This document shows, piece after piece, positions 10,821-21,857 of a stretch of DNA of 64,000 bases. Location of the stretch: contig NC_041006.1 in the NCBI RefSeq assembly GCF_004193775.1, positions 25,720,388-25,784,387 of the forward strand, given 5' to 3'. The notes below the pieces were generated by a model that saw only the letters and a program-made list of their open reading frames with translations, was not told the DNA's origin and made no database searches. The DNA comes from Glycine soja. Its lineage: Eukaryota; Streptophyta; Magnoliopsida; Fabales; Fabaceae. Within the stretch, counting starts at the first letter, position 1, and each line of letters starts with the position of its first letter. Made by a program: the position numbers and the translations under genes.

Positions 10821-11364
10821 TGATACTGCAAAAAAAAAAATAATAATACAATAAATTCACATAATAATTTATACATTAGTTATAAAGAAATAAAACTAAC
10901 TACATTTACAATAAAATAATTAATTATATATCCCACACAATTTAAATTTTAATAAATAACAAAATATATAAAGAATTTATTTAAATATATAACAAAATTT
11001 AAAAAATTTATTTAAATCTATTGCGTAAATAAAATAAATTACATGCAAATTTTTTTTAAAAAAATAACATCATATATATATATATATATATATAGCCATA
11101 AATTTATATAATATATATACAAAATTATATAACTAACCTAGCATAGCAAATTTAAATATATGTAATTAAAACTAAACCTAAACTAAATAATTTAAATTAA
11201 CAAATTAAACCTAATTTAGCATTTCAAACTAAAACTAACTAACACAATTTTTTTTAAAATAACATCATTTATCATTTTTAATTAAAACTAAGTAAACATA
11301 AATTTAAATAAATAACATAGATTATCATTTAAAAATAAAACTAACTAAATATAAATATATAACG

Positions 11365-11411
<47 letters not shown>

Positions 11412-12200
11412 ATATCATGTAATATATAACGTAACATATATATTTACCTACAAAAACTAACTAACTATAACTTCACATAATATATATATTTAATGTAATC
11501 TAATATATAACGTAATATATATATTTACCAAAAAAAATTAACATAATATATATACAAAATTAAAACTAAACCTAATATCATATAAATCTCATATAGAAAA
11601 CTAATCTATCATACAAAACTAATCTAACATAATCTATCATCAAAAATTTATATAATGTATCGCTAAATTACCATACAAAATTTAAATATATTTCACTAAA
11701 ACTAAACTAAACATACGACTAATGTAACGTAAGCTAACATAAAAAATTTATATCAAACTAAACCTAAATTAGCATACAAAATTTAAATATATTTAACTAA
11801 ACCTAAACGTAAACCTAATATTATTTAAAACTAAAAATAAATCTATTGTACAAAACTATAATTATCAAACTAAACTTAATTTATCATTTCTAACTAAAAC
11901 TAACTTAAAATAGGAAACTAATAACATACATTATTAATTATAATCAAAATACAAATAAAATAAATATATTTAACTAAACCTAATATTATTTAAAACTAAA
12001 AATAAATTTATTGCACAAAACTATTTCTAACTAAAACTAACTTAAGATACAAAACTAATAACATACATTACTAATTATAATCAGAATATAAATAAAATAA
12101 AATTTTAATTAAACAAACTTACTATAACTGAATTTGTTTTGGGAGAAAGCTTTTGAAACTTAAGAACCAACAGCTTCCTCTAACTTCCTTTTTCTTTTTA
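10821..12200. other. AT-rich non-coding DNA with (AT)n tracts
   Basis: About 80% A+T or more. It holds (AT)n tracts at 11072-11094 and 11367-11408 and many variants of AAACTAAACCTAA and TATATAACGTAATATA, suggesting degenerate local repetition. This may be an intron or upstream region of the PMD gene. No coding sequence is seen. Confidence 0.6.
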
Positions 12201-12830
12201 GCTGAATGCTCTAAGACACACCAACAGCAACAAACACCCACGTTCTTCCTTTTTCTTTTCTGCTGGATCCTCTAACACACACGAATAACTCACGTTCTTC
12301 CTGCCTTTTTTTTTTCGCGTGATGGTCTACGGGGGAAAGGGGGGATTTAAGCAAAGCAAACCGCAGTTCCTGTTGGCGGTTTCGAGAACTCACCAAGTCG
12401 CAGGTCCTGTTGGCGACTCCCTGCAGCTGCAGCTCCGTTCAAAGCCTCGGAAATGGCTTCTGTGGCTTCTGTGCCTCTGCACCCTACAACTCGTAGCCTT
12501 GGAAATTGCCAGTCAAAGCTGCGATTTCAGCACAGGCTCGAAATCGCCAGCTTCACTGGCGGGACGCTCCTCAACCTGAAATCGCCAGCAGCAGCAGCGG
12601 GTTGCCATCCACGTGTCTGTTGCCCACGATGTCGCCAATGAAGGTTGCGTTTTGCATGCAAAATCCATGCAAACCACGTACAAAACAACACCATGCCAGA
12701 AATTCTTTCAAAACGGCCCCATTTGGGGAATAAGTTTGCAAAAGGAGACCAAATGGGGAAATTTGCCGAGGATGAGATGTTTATTTTTGCGTTCAGATTC
12801 TTAACTATGAAAGACAAGCAAGAAGGAAAG
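12201..12830. repeat. GC-richer block with repeated TCGCCAG/CTGGCGA motifs
   Basis: A sharp rise in GC content at about 12310-12830. Short motifs recur in both orientations: GGCGGT, TGGCGACTCC, AATCGCCAG and CTGGCGGGA, near 12375-12600. Several short frames are open, but none resembles a protein. It lies upstream, in the minus orientation, of the PMD fragment, so it may be the terminal or promoter part of the element that carried it. Confidence 0.45.
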
Positions 12831-13586
12831 GAAAATTAGAAAATAATACTGCCAATGACTCATTTTTGCATTTATATTTTCATTTTCTTTTTGCAATTTG
12901 TGGGGATATAAATAGCACAAATTTCAAATCTAATAATCGTTGTTCGGTCCGCACTAATTGCTTATGTGAAGAAGGAATAAAAAAAATCAAAAAATTTGAG
13001 ACTAAAGAAAGTAAATTTAAATTTGGAGGATAAAAGAATAGTGACCTAATTTGGTGGACTAAAAAATAATTAAGTCTATTAATTTTAATAGGCCGGTTAT
13101 TGAATTCAGAAAAATCGTAGATCACACTATTGATTTGAAGTATATATTTTTAATATTATATAATATATACAGTAATGAATTAAAATAAAATGAAGTTTAA
13201 AATTATCATCAATATAAAAAAAAACAGGTTCAACTGTCTAAGAATAATATGTACTACGATGTCTCATAATTTATTTTTATTTTTTTCAGAATTTATTTTA
13301 AATGAACCGCAAGTGTCTTAAAATAATGTTATGAACGTTTTGCCTTGAAAGTTTAGGAATGAAGAAATTTTATGGAGGGGGAAGAAATAAATGAATGCAT
13401 GTGTTATTATACAACAACTTAAAATGTAAAATCTAAAATAATTTTTAAGTTATAAAAAATTACAAATATATGTATTGTCAAAGGCTGGATATGATTAAAA
13501 GACCATGAAATGTTATATACCTGTACTGCCCTTGGTACAATGTTACATATTCACTAAGAACCGACTATATCGCACATAGATTTTTT
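12831..13586. other. Intergenic DNA, nothing recognised
   Basis: AT-rich sequence without supported genes or clear repeats. Confidence 0.5.
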
Positions 13587-13697
13587 GTGGGTCACATAGT
13601 TATGTGGCCCATCTTTCTCATGGACTGGTTCAACATTGCTCTGAATCGAATTAATTGGAACAATTTATGGATGTTGCTTGCGGCATCGAGCGTTTTT
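13587..13697 (+). repeat. Left half of a dispersed repeat
   Basis: TTATGTGGCCCATCTTTC and the following bases to about 13690 are repeated at 23862-23960. The right half of the same repeat (CTTGAATCTTG, AAGTTTCTTTGTAC, GGTTTGGAGAGTGTAA) lies at 17150-17270 and matches 24090-24165. The TIR element at 13698-16624 therefore appears to interrupt this repeat. Confidence 0.6.
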
Positions 13698-13751
13698 GCT
13701 GGGACACCCAGTAACCCGGGTGAAAGGGCGAAAATGCCCTTCACCCTTTCT

Positions 13752-13759
13752 TATAAAAG
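13752..13759 (+). promoter_or_regulatory. TATA box inside the left end of the TIR element
   Basis: TATAAAAG lies 30-40 bp before a CT-rich leader. It is placed to drive the B3-like gene, probably through a non-coding first exon and an intron starting near 13963. Confidence 0.45.
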
Positions 13760-14129
13760 CCAAATAGTGACTCATCTGTACGAGTCACTATTCAACCTTT
13801 TTTTCTGTGCTCTTCCTCCTTTCTCTATTCTCCTTCCTCATTCCTTCGTTCCGTGCCTCCGTGACCGTGTTGTTCGTGGTTCCGTTGTTGTTGTTGTTCG
13901 TGTTGTTACTGTTGTCGTGATCGTGTTGTGTTGTTGCTGCTTCTTCCTTCTTCTTCTCCTTCGAGGTAATTTATCATTCTTCTTTTGTTGTTGTTGTTTG
14001 TTTGTGGTTGTTAGTGCTTGTTCTCCTTATTGATTGTGTTTTTCTTGGTGTTCACTGCGTTTGTCTTCTCCTTTATTGGCATTTTCTGCATGTGTTCACT
14101 GTGTTTTTCTCGGTGTTCTGCGAAAATGA

Positions 14130-14515
14130 GGCATACGGATTATCAATCCGTATGGTCTATACGGATTGTTAATTCGTATGGATCATACGGATTCGTAATT
14201 TGTATGATCCATACGGATCAACAATCCGTATAGACCATACGGATTGTCAATTCGTATATGATTTTTTAAAAAAATTGTGGTTTTTGTTAGTTAAAAGCCA
14301 TAAGGATTGCCAATCCGAATGGCTTGTTTTAAAAAAAAATTGTCATACAGATTGGCAATCCATATGGTTTTTTTTAAAATAAAAAAAAATTGTCATACGG
14401 ATTGCCAATCCGTATAGCTTTTGCCAATCCGTATGGCTTTTTTTAAAAAAAAAAATTCTTGTCTTATGGGTTAACAATTCGTATGGCTCATACAGATTGC
14501 TAATTTGTAAGAGTT
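14130..14515. repeat. Array of short palindromes around ATACGGATTG / CAATCCGTAT
   Basis: At least nine imperfect palindromic units of about 22 bp, each ATACGGATTG, 1-3 bases, then CAATCCGTAT or a variant, are separated by A/T spacers. Two more units sit near the right end (16276-16322). Such subterminal clustering is typical of transposase-binding repeats in TIR elements, though the sequence shows only the repeats themselves. Confidence 0.75.
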
Positions 14516-15127
14516 TTTTTTTTTAAATCATTTTTTTAGAAAAAAAATAGGAATAATGAAAAATATTTATATTCATTTTAGTTTGTTTATTATTGATTTT
14601 AAGAATAATTTATTTATTTATTCAGTTCATCTAAGAAATGTTAGTAGGATTATATTACAATTTAGATTAGATTTTTAAAACAAACATTAGATTTCAGAAA
14701 AAAAAATAAGATTAGAAACAGGAAAATGTTAGTAGAACAAAAATACTAAAATATTATTTTGTCAAATATATTTCAGAATATCATGCTCTCGTACGTCGTC
14801 ATCATGTTGGACCAGCCTCAATGAGAACAGCTTCTTGCGAATGTGTCTAGTAAGAATTAACATATAGTTACTTGAATGTTAATTCTGTTTTGTGCTTGAA
14901 TACATGTTAATTGTTTGAATGTTAATCATGTTAGAATTAACAATTGAAGAGCACGGGGAATGGAGGGAATTGGCAAATATGATGCAGAATGTCGCGGCTC
15001 CACCATAGGCTTTTTTCTAGACCATTCATGCTAGGGACCAGGTCATGTTCATTTTGATTTAATTAACATTTGATTTTTCTGTTATTTCTTGAAACTAACC
15101 AACCTTATTTTGTGATATGACATGTAG

Positions 15128-15811
15128 ATTTTCGATAAAGTTGGTAAGGTATATGTTGTCAAGTGGAATGACGTACTGGACGGTGTATGACATTTAGTTG
15201 ACAAAGACGGAAATTATCATAATGTTGTGTACAACAAAGATTTGGACCAACCAGCCATTGTAGTAGGGTGGACAGCACTACGAGATTTTTACCAATTGAC
15301 CGGAAATCATCTAGTATCCTTGCATCATTATGGTAGCAGTGCATTTTTTCTTACCATATTCAAGACCAGTTGCCTACCAAGATCATTCCCAAGATGACAC
15401 TCTTTATACCATCAAGTGTCAGGTTCTGTCACCTTCAAAGTTTATCTCACTGACCAGAAAGTTACTTGTAGTAGTCTAGTAAGCAACTTCCTAATTTAGT
15501 TGTCAACATTTCTTTATTTTTCAAGTTTTAAATTTCATAACATAAATTGTTGACATAACATTTCTTTATTTGTCAGGACGTTCCAAGTAACATGTATTAT
15601 TTTCTTAAAGACAAAGGTTGGACGCATTTGCACTTGGAGGACGTTGCAGAATGTCGGCTCGTGCGTGTTCAATCATTATAGGAAGACACTTAAAATTGGA
15701 GCCGGATGGAAACATTTCTACGAGACCTTGTCGTTGACCGCTGACATGGAAATAGTTTTTGAATTCATTGATCCCAATGTTAACCGTGTGCTCTATTGGT
15801 CGTGTTTATGA
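15128..15811 (+). pseudogene. B3 DNA-binding domain protein, broken
   Basis: Exon 15128-15478, a GT-AG intron 15479-15576, and an exon from 15577 to the stop at 15811. The first exon reads IFDKVGKVYVVKWNDVLDG, then a stop, then WTALRDFYQLTGNHLVSLHH, another stop (PR*HSLY) and VTFKVYLTDQKVTC. The second begins DVPSNMYYFLKDKGW; after a frameshift near 15640-15665 it resumes with RHLKIGAGWKHFYETLSL and EIVFEFIDPNVNRVLYWSCL. This fits the plant-specific B3 fold, a seven-stranded barrel binding DNA, in the REM-like style seen in legumes. At least two stops and one frameshift make it non-functional. It lies within the candidate TIR element, suggesting captured or element-borne coding sequence. Confidence 0.65.
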
Positions 15812-16260
15812 ACAATTTAGGATTTTGAACATTTTAATTGTTATGAACATTTTAATTATATAATAATAATTATTTTATCATGTGTTGATTCTAAATTTGT
15901 TGCAACAATGTTCTTATATATAATAGTTATTTATCATGTATAATATTATCCCATTGTTTTTGAAAAAATTTGGTCATGTTTTTGAAATAAATTATTTTTA
16001 ATTAATGACCAAATGAAAATTTTTTATCATTGTTAAATTTAACCAATTACTAAATTAATCATTAAAATATTTTTTAAATTGTTTTCTTTTATCATTGCAA
16101 AATTTTGTAATCCTATGGCCATAACTGAATTAAATTTTTTTAATTGATTTGTTTTAAGCAATAAGTGAATTAAATTTTTCTAATAGATTTGCTTTAAGCA
16201 ATAACTGAATTAAATTTTTTTAATTGATTTAATTTATCATTGTAAAATTTAAAAGAAAAA
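15812..16260. other. AT-rich part of the TIR element
   Basis: Contains three imperfect copies (about 16125, 16162 and 16204) of the phrase AACTGAATTAAATTTTTTTA, followed by ATTGATTT. No coding sequence. Confidence 0.5.
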
Positions 16261-16639
16261 AATTAAAAATGATTTATACGGATTGACAATCCATATGAAT
16301 CATACGGATTGACAATCTGTACGTACGTCATTCTTTTTTGCACTCCTCTATCCATACGTATGGCAAATTCTTTTTTGCACCCCTCTCCTTTTTCGACGAT
16401 GGAAATTGACCAAAATTCATCGTATACTTCTCACAAACGCACATACACCACCGGAGACCAAATACGTTTTCAAATCGTCTTTAACAGAAGCAATTTACAC
16501 TAAGTTACGAAAATTTTACGAAAAAAATGACACTACAGAAATGAAAAATTTAACCTACTATTTACAACCCAAAATATCATAAGGGTATTTTTAGCATTTT
16601 TCAAAAATTGTTGGGTGCCCCAAACAATTCCCACAATTT

Positions 16640-17280
16640 ATTTGCCTGTTGCTTTATTATGGCTACCCATACCATGTTTCTTCAGGCTAAAAGCTGGATT
16701 TTTTTCTTACATATGTTTTTGCTTTTTGTAAATATGTATTTTTTTAATTTTGATCCCTCTAAAAAGTTTTATTTATTTATCGTCCATATAGGTTTGTACT
16801 TTTCCAATGTTGATTTAGGTAAATTATTTTGATCATTTTTAATTCTAGTATCATTTTTAATTCTTATTAGTGTGAATTATATGGACTTTAAATAAAAAAT
16901 TGAAATCTTAAAGGGATTAAAATAAAAAAATACAAACTTACAAAGACTAAAAGTGAAATTTTTTTTTTACAAAAACAAAGTTGAAAAAGTGTCAATTTGT
17001 AAGAACAAAAATTAAAAAAAAAATTACACATATAAAAATAAAAAATTACTAATTTACATGAACAAAAACATATTCAAGCTACTTTTTTTCTATTAACTCT
17101 ACCAAGGGTTGATTCATCTGCACAAGTACACATCATTGCTTTTAAGTTTTAACGCTTCTTGAATCTTGCATGTTTTTTTTCTTCTTTCGATTATGAATGT
17201 TAAGTTTCTTTGTACGTGATTGGATTGCAATTTAAAATTCAAATTATGGTTTGGAGAGTGTAATAAATAACATAAATAGC
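16640..17280 (+). repeat. Right part of the interrupted dispersed repeat
   Basis: Similar to 23930-24170 in several blocks, notably 17150-17270 versus 24085-24165. The middle (16690-17140) is A/T-rich non-coding DNA. Confidence 0.45.
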
Positions 17281-18000
17281 ATTTAATTCCGCTTAGTTGC
17301 GAGAAATTTAAGTAATTTGGACAATATTTTAAGTTCAAAGTTTAGTGTATTTTTGTATAAAAAAATGAGTAAAATTATGATTAAATTATATATACAATTT
17401 TGGATCTTAGGTTATAATAATTTGTGTTGTCATGCTATAAGTATAAAGTATTTATCAAGTTATAAACCTATAATATATTAATATGAGTACAAGTAACTGA
17501 AAAAATTATAAATTATATATAAGTTTCTTTTTTCGTTGAGGCACCAGTGGACTTATTCTTCCTACACCTCATTAATCTCATCCTACACCTCTTATTAATT
17601 TTAAAACAAAGCTAAAGTCCAAAAATACCCTTACTTCCCCTATTCCTCTCTTCTTTTTTCTCCATGAACCCTAATCCTATATGTTGCCACAAAGCATTGC
17701 CACCGTAGACCACCACGACCATAGATCAATGCCACCATCAAGTTGCAATCAAGTTCCCATCCCTTCTTTCGAAAAGGTATTTTTTTTTCTGAGATTTGAT
17801 ATTTTCGAAATAGATTTTTTGTATTACGGATTGATTAATCCATACTAGTGCATCTTAATTTATTGGTTCTGGATTTTTCGATTAGTAAGTTTTTTTTTTA
17901 AATAGATATTATTGAGTCATAATACAATCAGGACCCTCAATAATTTTGTCTTGATGCAAATAAATTTCAAGTTTAAAAGTTGTGACCTACATACATACAA
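17281..18000. other. Intergenic DNA, no gene recognised
   Basis: AT-rich sequence. A phrase at 17560-17660 with CTACACCTC repeats and a near-terminal 'AAAAATACCCTTACTTCCCC' may be one end of another inverted-repeat element, but no partner end was found. Confidence 0.4.
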
Positions 18001-18461
18001 ACGATAATATTGTATCTGTGTCTAATCGATAAGACGATAGTAGACAAACGCCAAGTTTTTAAAGCACTTAAGACTGAGTTAATGCTTTGTGTCTATGATT
18101 CTATTTGCAAAGAATGTTCCAACATCCCTTCTAGAATCGGTTGAGGTGAAGAAAGTGAGAGAACAATCAAGATCAACCTCTCTCTTCTCATTAAAAGACA
18201 TGTCAACTGCTACACTTATTATTATCAGACCTACTATGCACTATGACTATTGAAGCCTATTGTAGAAGTGTGACTCAAGGAAGATAAGCAGAGTGGTGTA
18301 TCAGCATTGAGTGCATGTGCATTTAATGCACCAACGAATACCTTCTTCATATGCAATATCAAACGCAAAATGAAGACTGTTTAAAGACGACTACTTGTTG
18401 AAGAAGTCTATAAATACCAGAAGCTTTGAAGAGTTAATGTTAGAAGAATGCATCAATGTGA
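18001..18461 (+). mobile_element. LTR-like fragment
   Basis: Contains a TATA motif in LTR-like context (CTATAAATACC near 18408) followed by a leader and then a tandem duplication. No retroelement coding sequence is attached and no ends were defined. It may be part of a solo LTR. Confidence 0.3.
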
Positions 18462-18803
18462 AATTCTTATTCTCTCTTACCTTCAAATTCTCTTATGTAA
18501 ACTTTTTTAAGTTGTAAAAAGCTCTCAAAACACCTTGTATCGTGAGAGAAAAATACATTATACTTAGGTTAGACATAAACCAATATAAATTTTTATGTTC
18601 ATATGCTTGCTTTCTTTATCTATTTTATACTAATTCTTATTCTCTCTTACCTTCAAGCTCTCTTATGTAAACTTTTTTAAGTTGTAAAAAGCTCTCAAAA
18701 CACCTTGTATCATGAGAGAAAAATACATTATGCTTAGGTTAGAGATAAACCAGTATAAATCTTTTATGTTCATATGCTTGCTTTCTTTATCTATTTTATA
18801 CTA
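18462..18803. repeat. Tandem duplication, 170-bp period
   Basis: Copy 1 (18462-18631) and copy 2 (18632-18803) differ by only a few bases. Both carry TTATTCTCTCTTACCTTCAA, AAGCTCTCAAAACACCTTGT and CATATGCTTGCTTTCTTTAT. It immediately follows the LTR-like fragment. Confidence 0.85.
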
Positions 18804-19311
18804 ATTGTAGGTTATTTTTGTTCCTTGGAGAAAATGTTTTTTTTAAGTTTGTTAGCTTTTTTTTTGTGTTTTAATATATAGACAATAGTTTCATTTTAAA
18901 AAAAAAACTTGCAAAAATTTAATATTATAATTTGACTTTCCTTCTTGTGATTTTTACCTTTACAAATATTTTGACATTTCACACCTATTCCAAATTTGTC
19001 AATCCATAAGTATCATATAAAGGTGTGAGTTTACGGATTGACTAATCTAAAACTATAAATTGATTATTTTGGGTTAATTAATATGAAGTGATCTATTTTT
19101 AGTTTTGGATTAGTCATTTGATCTTGAAATGCCTTTCTTTTGGGATGACACTTCTAATGAATAATGTTGTTGATGGCACTTGGAAGGCTAATTTCCCACA
19201 CTCAAATTACCACAATGTATTGAGGTTAAGGTTGAAAACTATCACCGTTGCTGCATAGTGTGAACCAAGATTTGTTGTTGATTTCTTCCTAACCTTGGTA
19301 TCCACTGTCAT
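18804..19311. other. Intergenic DNA, no gene recognised
   Basis: T-rich sequence; nothing coding is supported. Confidence 0.5.
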
Positions 19312-20010
19312 GGTTGTTAAAATCACAATCCACCTCGTAAGATCGCACCAAGATCTCGATCTTCCACTCAAAGTCATGGGATCGGTGATCCCCTGCGAGG
19401 CAAAAAATTAAACAAAAAATGGACCAATTCTTTTATAACCCTGTTTAAATCAGTTTTTGAATTATGCATCCCCTTTCTTCTCTTCTACCCTCTTTGTGAC
19501 TTGCGACTTCTGACCTCTAGACATCCATTGTGGACTAAATCAAGTTGTCGTGACACCATTGGGCTTCACCGGATTTTTGTTGTTAGCACATCACAACAAC
19601 AACGCGTCAGCGAAAGCTAGCTAGCGTTTGGTAGAAGAAGCTAACAATTGATAGGATTTCACCGTTTTCAGAGAATTGGCCAATCATTTTTCTTTTTCTT
19701 TTATTTTTTGTTCTGATTTATTTCACCAGGCCTTATTTTCAAGCCAATTAAGTTTCTTTGTTTTTCATTGTTGTTTTTTTAATGTAAAAACACATCATAT
19801 ACAAAGTAATAAAATACAATAGTAATAAAAATATAATAAATTATTTAGATACAATATATAATATAATAAAATAAATAATAATAATAAATCCAAAAAGCAT
19901 AAAATATGATATAATAAATTAAAGAATAATAGTATTATATATAATTATTCTAAGTTTGAGAAGGTAGGATCTTACAATCCGAGTTATGATCCTCGAGTTA
20001 CAAGATTTCA
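19312..20010. mobile_element. Possible non-autonomous TIR element (hAT-like?)
   Basis: One end has TTGTTAAAATCACAATCC and CTCGTAAGATCGCACC. The other end, reverse-complemented, has CTTGTAACTCGAGGATC and CGGATTGTAAGATCCTACC. This partial inverted similarity encloses about 700 bp with no ORF. Target duplications were not found, so this is tentative. Confidence 0.3.
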
Positions 20011-20046
20011 TATCTCTTCCAATTCTAAGAAGGATCTAAATTTTAA

Positions 20047-21337
20047 TAAGGCTAAAATATATTATTCCTTCCTAAAAAATACCAAAAGTTTGGTTTTAGT
20101 CCCTGCAAAAAAAAAAAAAAAACTTGTTCATTTTTCATTTTTGCAAAATTAAAATGTAGGACTTTTAGGCCTATAACTAGATTTTTACGAATCTGAACCT
20201 ACATGACATTTTTTTAATTTAAATTTTAAAATGAAATTTGTGGGGGTTAAAAACTATCACAAACTACAAGATTTTTTTTTTTTTAAAAAAACAATGATTA
20301 AAAACTACCACAAATTGTAGGAATTTTTTTTTCTCTTTTCAAGAAATCCCTTTCTCCGAAACCGAGATCGGATTATGTGAATACCTCTCAAACCAAAACA
20401 CATCATGCTGCAAGTATACAATATAAGAGTTAGGCTTTGATTATTTAAACTTGATAAATCCCCTAAATATTTTTGAACAAGCCATCCACCAATCACTTGA
20501 TTCACACACCTTAGGATCACATGTTGAGAACCTCCTCTGTGCACCACCAAATAGCAAAAGTTGAAAGAGTGATATGCTTATTGGTCATGTTGATATGTAA
20601 AACACAACCTCGAAATAAGAACAAACTAGAATAACTAGCACTTTGATCTCGTCATTTAAAATCAATTTCCATCACCAAACACAACAATAGCCACCAATAA
20701 AATCACCAAACACCATCAAAACCACTAAACCACCTCCATCACCAAACACCACCATCAAACCAAACCCGTGTTTTGTCGTGCCCTTCGTCATGTTCACCAT
20801 CGTCGTTGCCACTCGTTCGCCCTTGTCTTTTCCTTAACCGGGCAATTGGTGTCTACTAATATAGCAAGTGGTGCCCACGCTCTCACGGAAGAACGAGTAG
20901 TTGTCATAGCAAAGGAAGCAGTCATCAAGGTACCTTGGGCACCCAAATCGTTACACTTACCAGATCCATTGCATGCAGCACGCACCACCACCACAAACCT
21001 CCACCATCAACCTTTGTCGGCCGCAGCAAAACCAAACCTTCGCACTTACCAAATCCACCATAACAACACCCAAACCAACAAGGAAGAAGATGGTGGGAAC
21101 AAAGGAGAAGGCCCGTGTTGGATGAGGCAGTGGAGGGAGTAGCCAATAAGGGAGTGACACGTGAAAAAAGCCTTGACATGTGTTGCACAACTGACCACCA
21201 CATAGGTTCAATTCAAATTGAGCCTACTCCAGGTCAAAAAGTCAATTTAATTTTACGAGAACGAGAAATGAACAACAAATTTTATAGGAATTAAAACGAA
21301 TTTTGGGTATTTTATAACAATGAAAAAAATTAGTCTT
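20047..21337. mobile_element. Candidate 1.3-kb non-autonomous TIR element
   Basis: The left end (GGCTAAAATATATTATTCC, then AAAATACCAAAAGTTTGG and TTTTAGTCC) and the reverse complement of the right end (GACTAATTTTTTTCATTG, then AAAATACCCAAAATTCG and TTTTAATTCC) form an imperfect inverted repeat of about 50 bp. Inside is a CACCA-rich low-complexity part (20640-21060). Frames there are open by composition only. Similar 'TTTTAGTCCCTGCAAA' elements are frequent in legumes. Confidence 0.45.
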
Positions 21338-21857
21338 TTAACAACAATGTCCACCGCCTTTGTTCTTAACAAATCCTCCTAATCCCTAAGGTTGTCGTTG
21401 TGGTAAATACAAACAAATTATTGGCTTAAATCCTTCTTTTTCGTTTTGTGCATAGTAAAATACAATTTCTTTTTTATTACGGAGGTCCTAGAGTTGAAAA
21501 TAGATACTAAGATTTTACGAGATCATATAAAGCATCTCCAATAGAAGATCAAACTTTATAATCTTAGCCAACTTGGAGATCTCTCTAACTTTTTGCTCCA
21601 ATAAAAGATCAATCTTTGTAATCTTAAACCACTTTTTGTAGGTTCCGCAATGGACTCACCTTCTAATATTTATGTATAATTTATTTTAAAATAATTAAAA
21701 CTAATTAATTATATATTTTATTACAAAAAAATTAACACAAAAAATAGGAAATATATGAATGACTAAAATATTTATCTATGAAGATAATTTAAACTTATGA
21801 TGATACATAACATTGATAGAAAAAATACAAGCATCGACATTAAGCAAGAAAAATTAT
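21338..21857. other. Flank and 3' end of the PIF/Harbinger element
   Basis: Around 21530-21640 the phrases GCATCTCCAATAGAAGATC and GCTCCAATAAAAGATCAATC resemble terminal sequence of Harbinger-type elements, and they precede the transposase C-terminus. The exact end was not fixed. Confidence 0.35.

Larger units (their letters stand above)
13698..16624 (+). mobile_element. Candidate TIR (Mutator-like) element carrying a B3 gene
   Basis: The left end reads GCTGGGACACCCAGTAAC, then GAAAATGCCCTT. The right end, reverse-complemented, reads TGTTTGGGGCACCCAACAAT, then AAAAATACCCTT. These are imperfect inverted repeats of about 45 bp. Inside are a TATAAAAG box (13752-13759), a CT-rich leader ending at a possible splice donor (GAG|GTAATT near 13963), a palindrome array and a decayed B3 gene. 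Interruption of a repeat present in unbroken form near 23.85-24.17 kb supports insertion. No transposase is visible and no target duplication could be defined, so the superfamily is inferred. Confidence 0.5.

Noticed and set aside
12319..12839. Several overlapping short frames in the GC-rich block
   Set aside because: Open by base composition; no start context, homology or splice structure supports a gene.
13587..14033. 148-codon plus-strand frame with Val/Cys-rich end
   Set aside because: Covers a repeat boundary, TATA box and T-rich leader; low complexity, no family match.
14130..14515. CRISPR-like or satellite array
   Set aside because: Units are palindromic, unevenly spaced and separated by A/T tracts in a plant genome; subterminal transposon repeats explain them better.
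20768..21211. Overlapping frames on both strands of about 84-124 codons
   Set aside because: Arise from CACCA-type low complexity inside a TIR element; no domain recognised.
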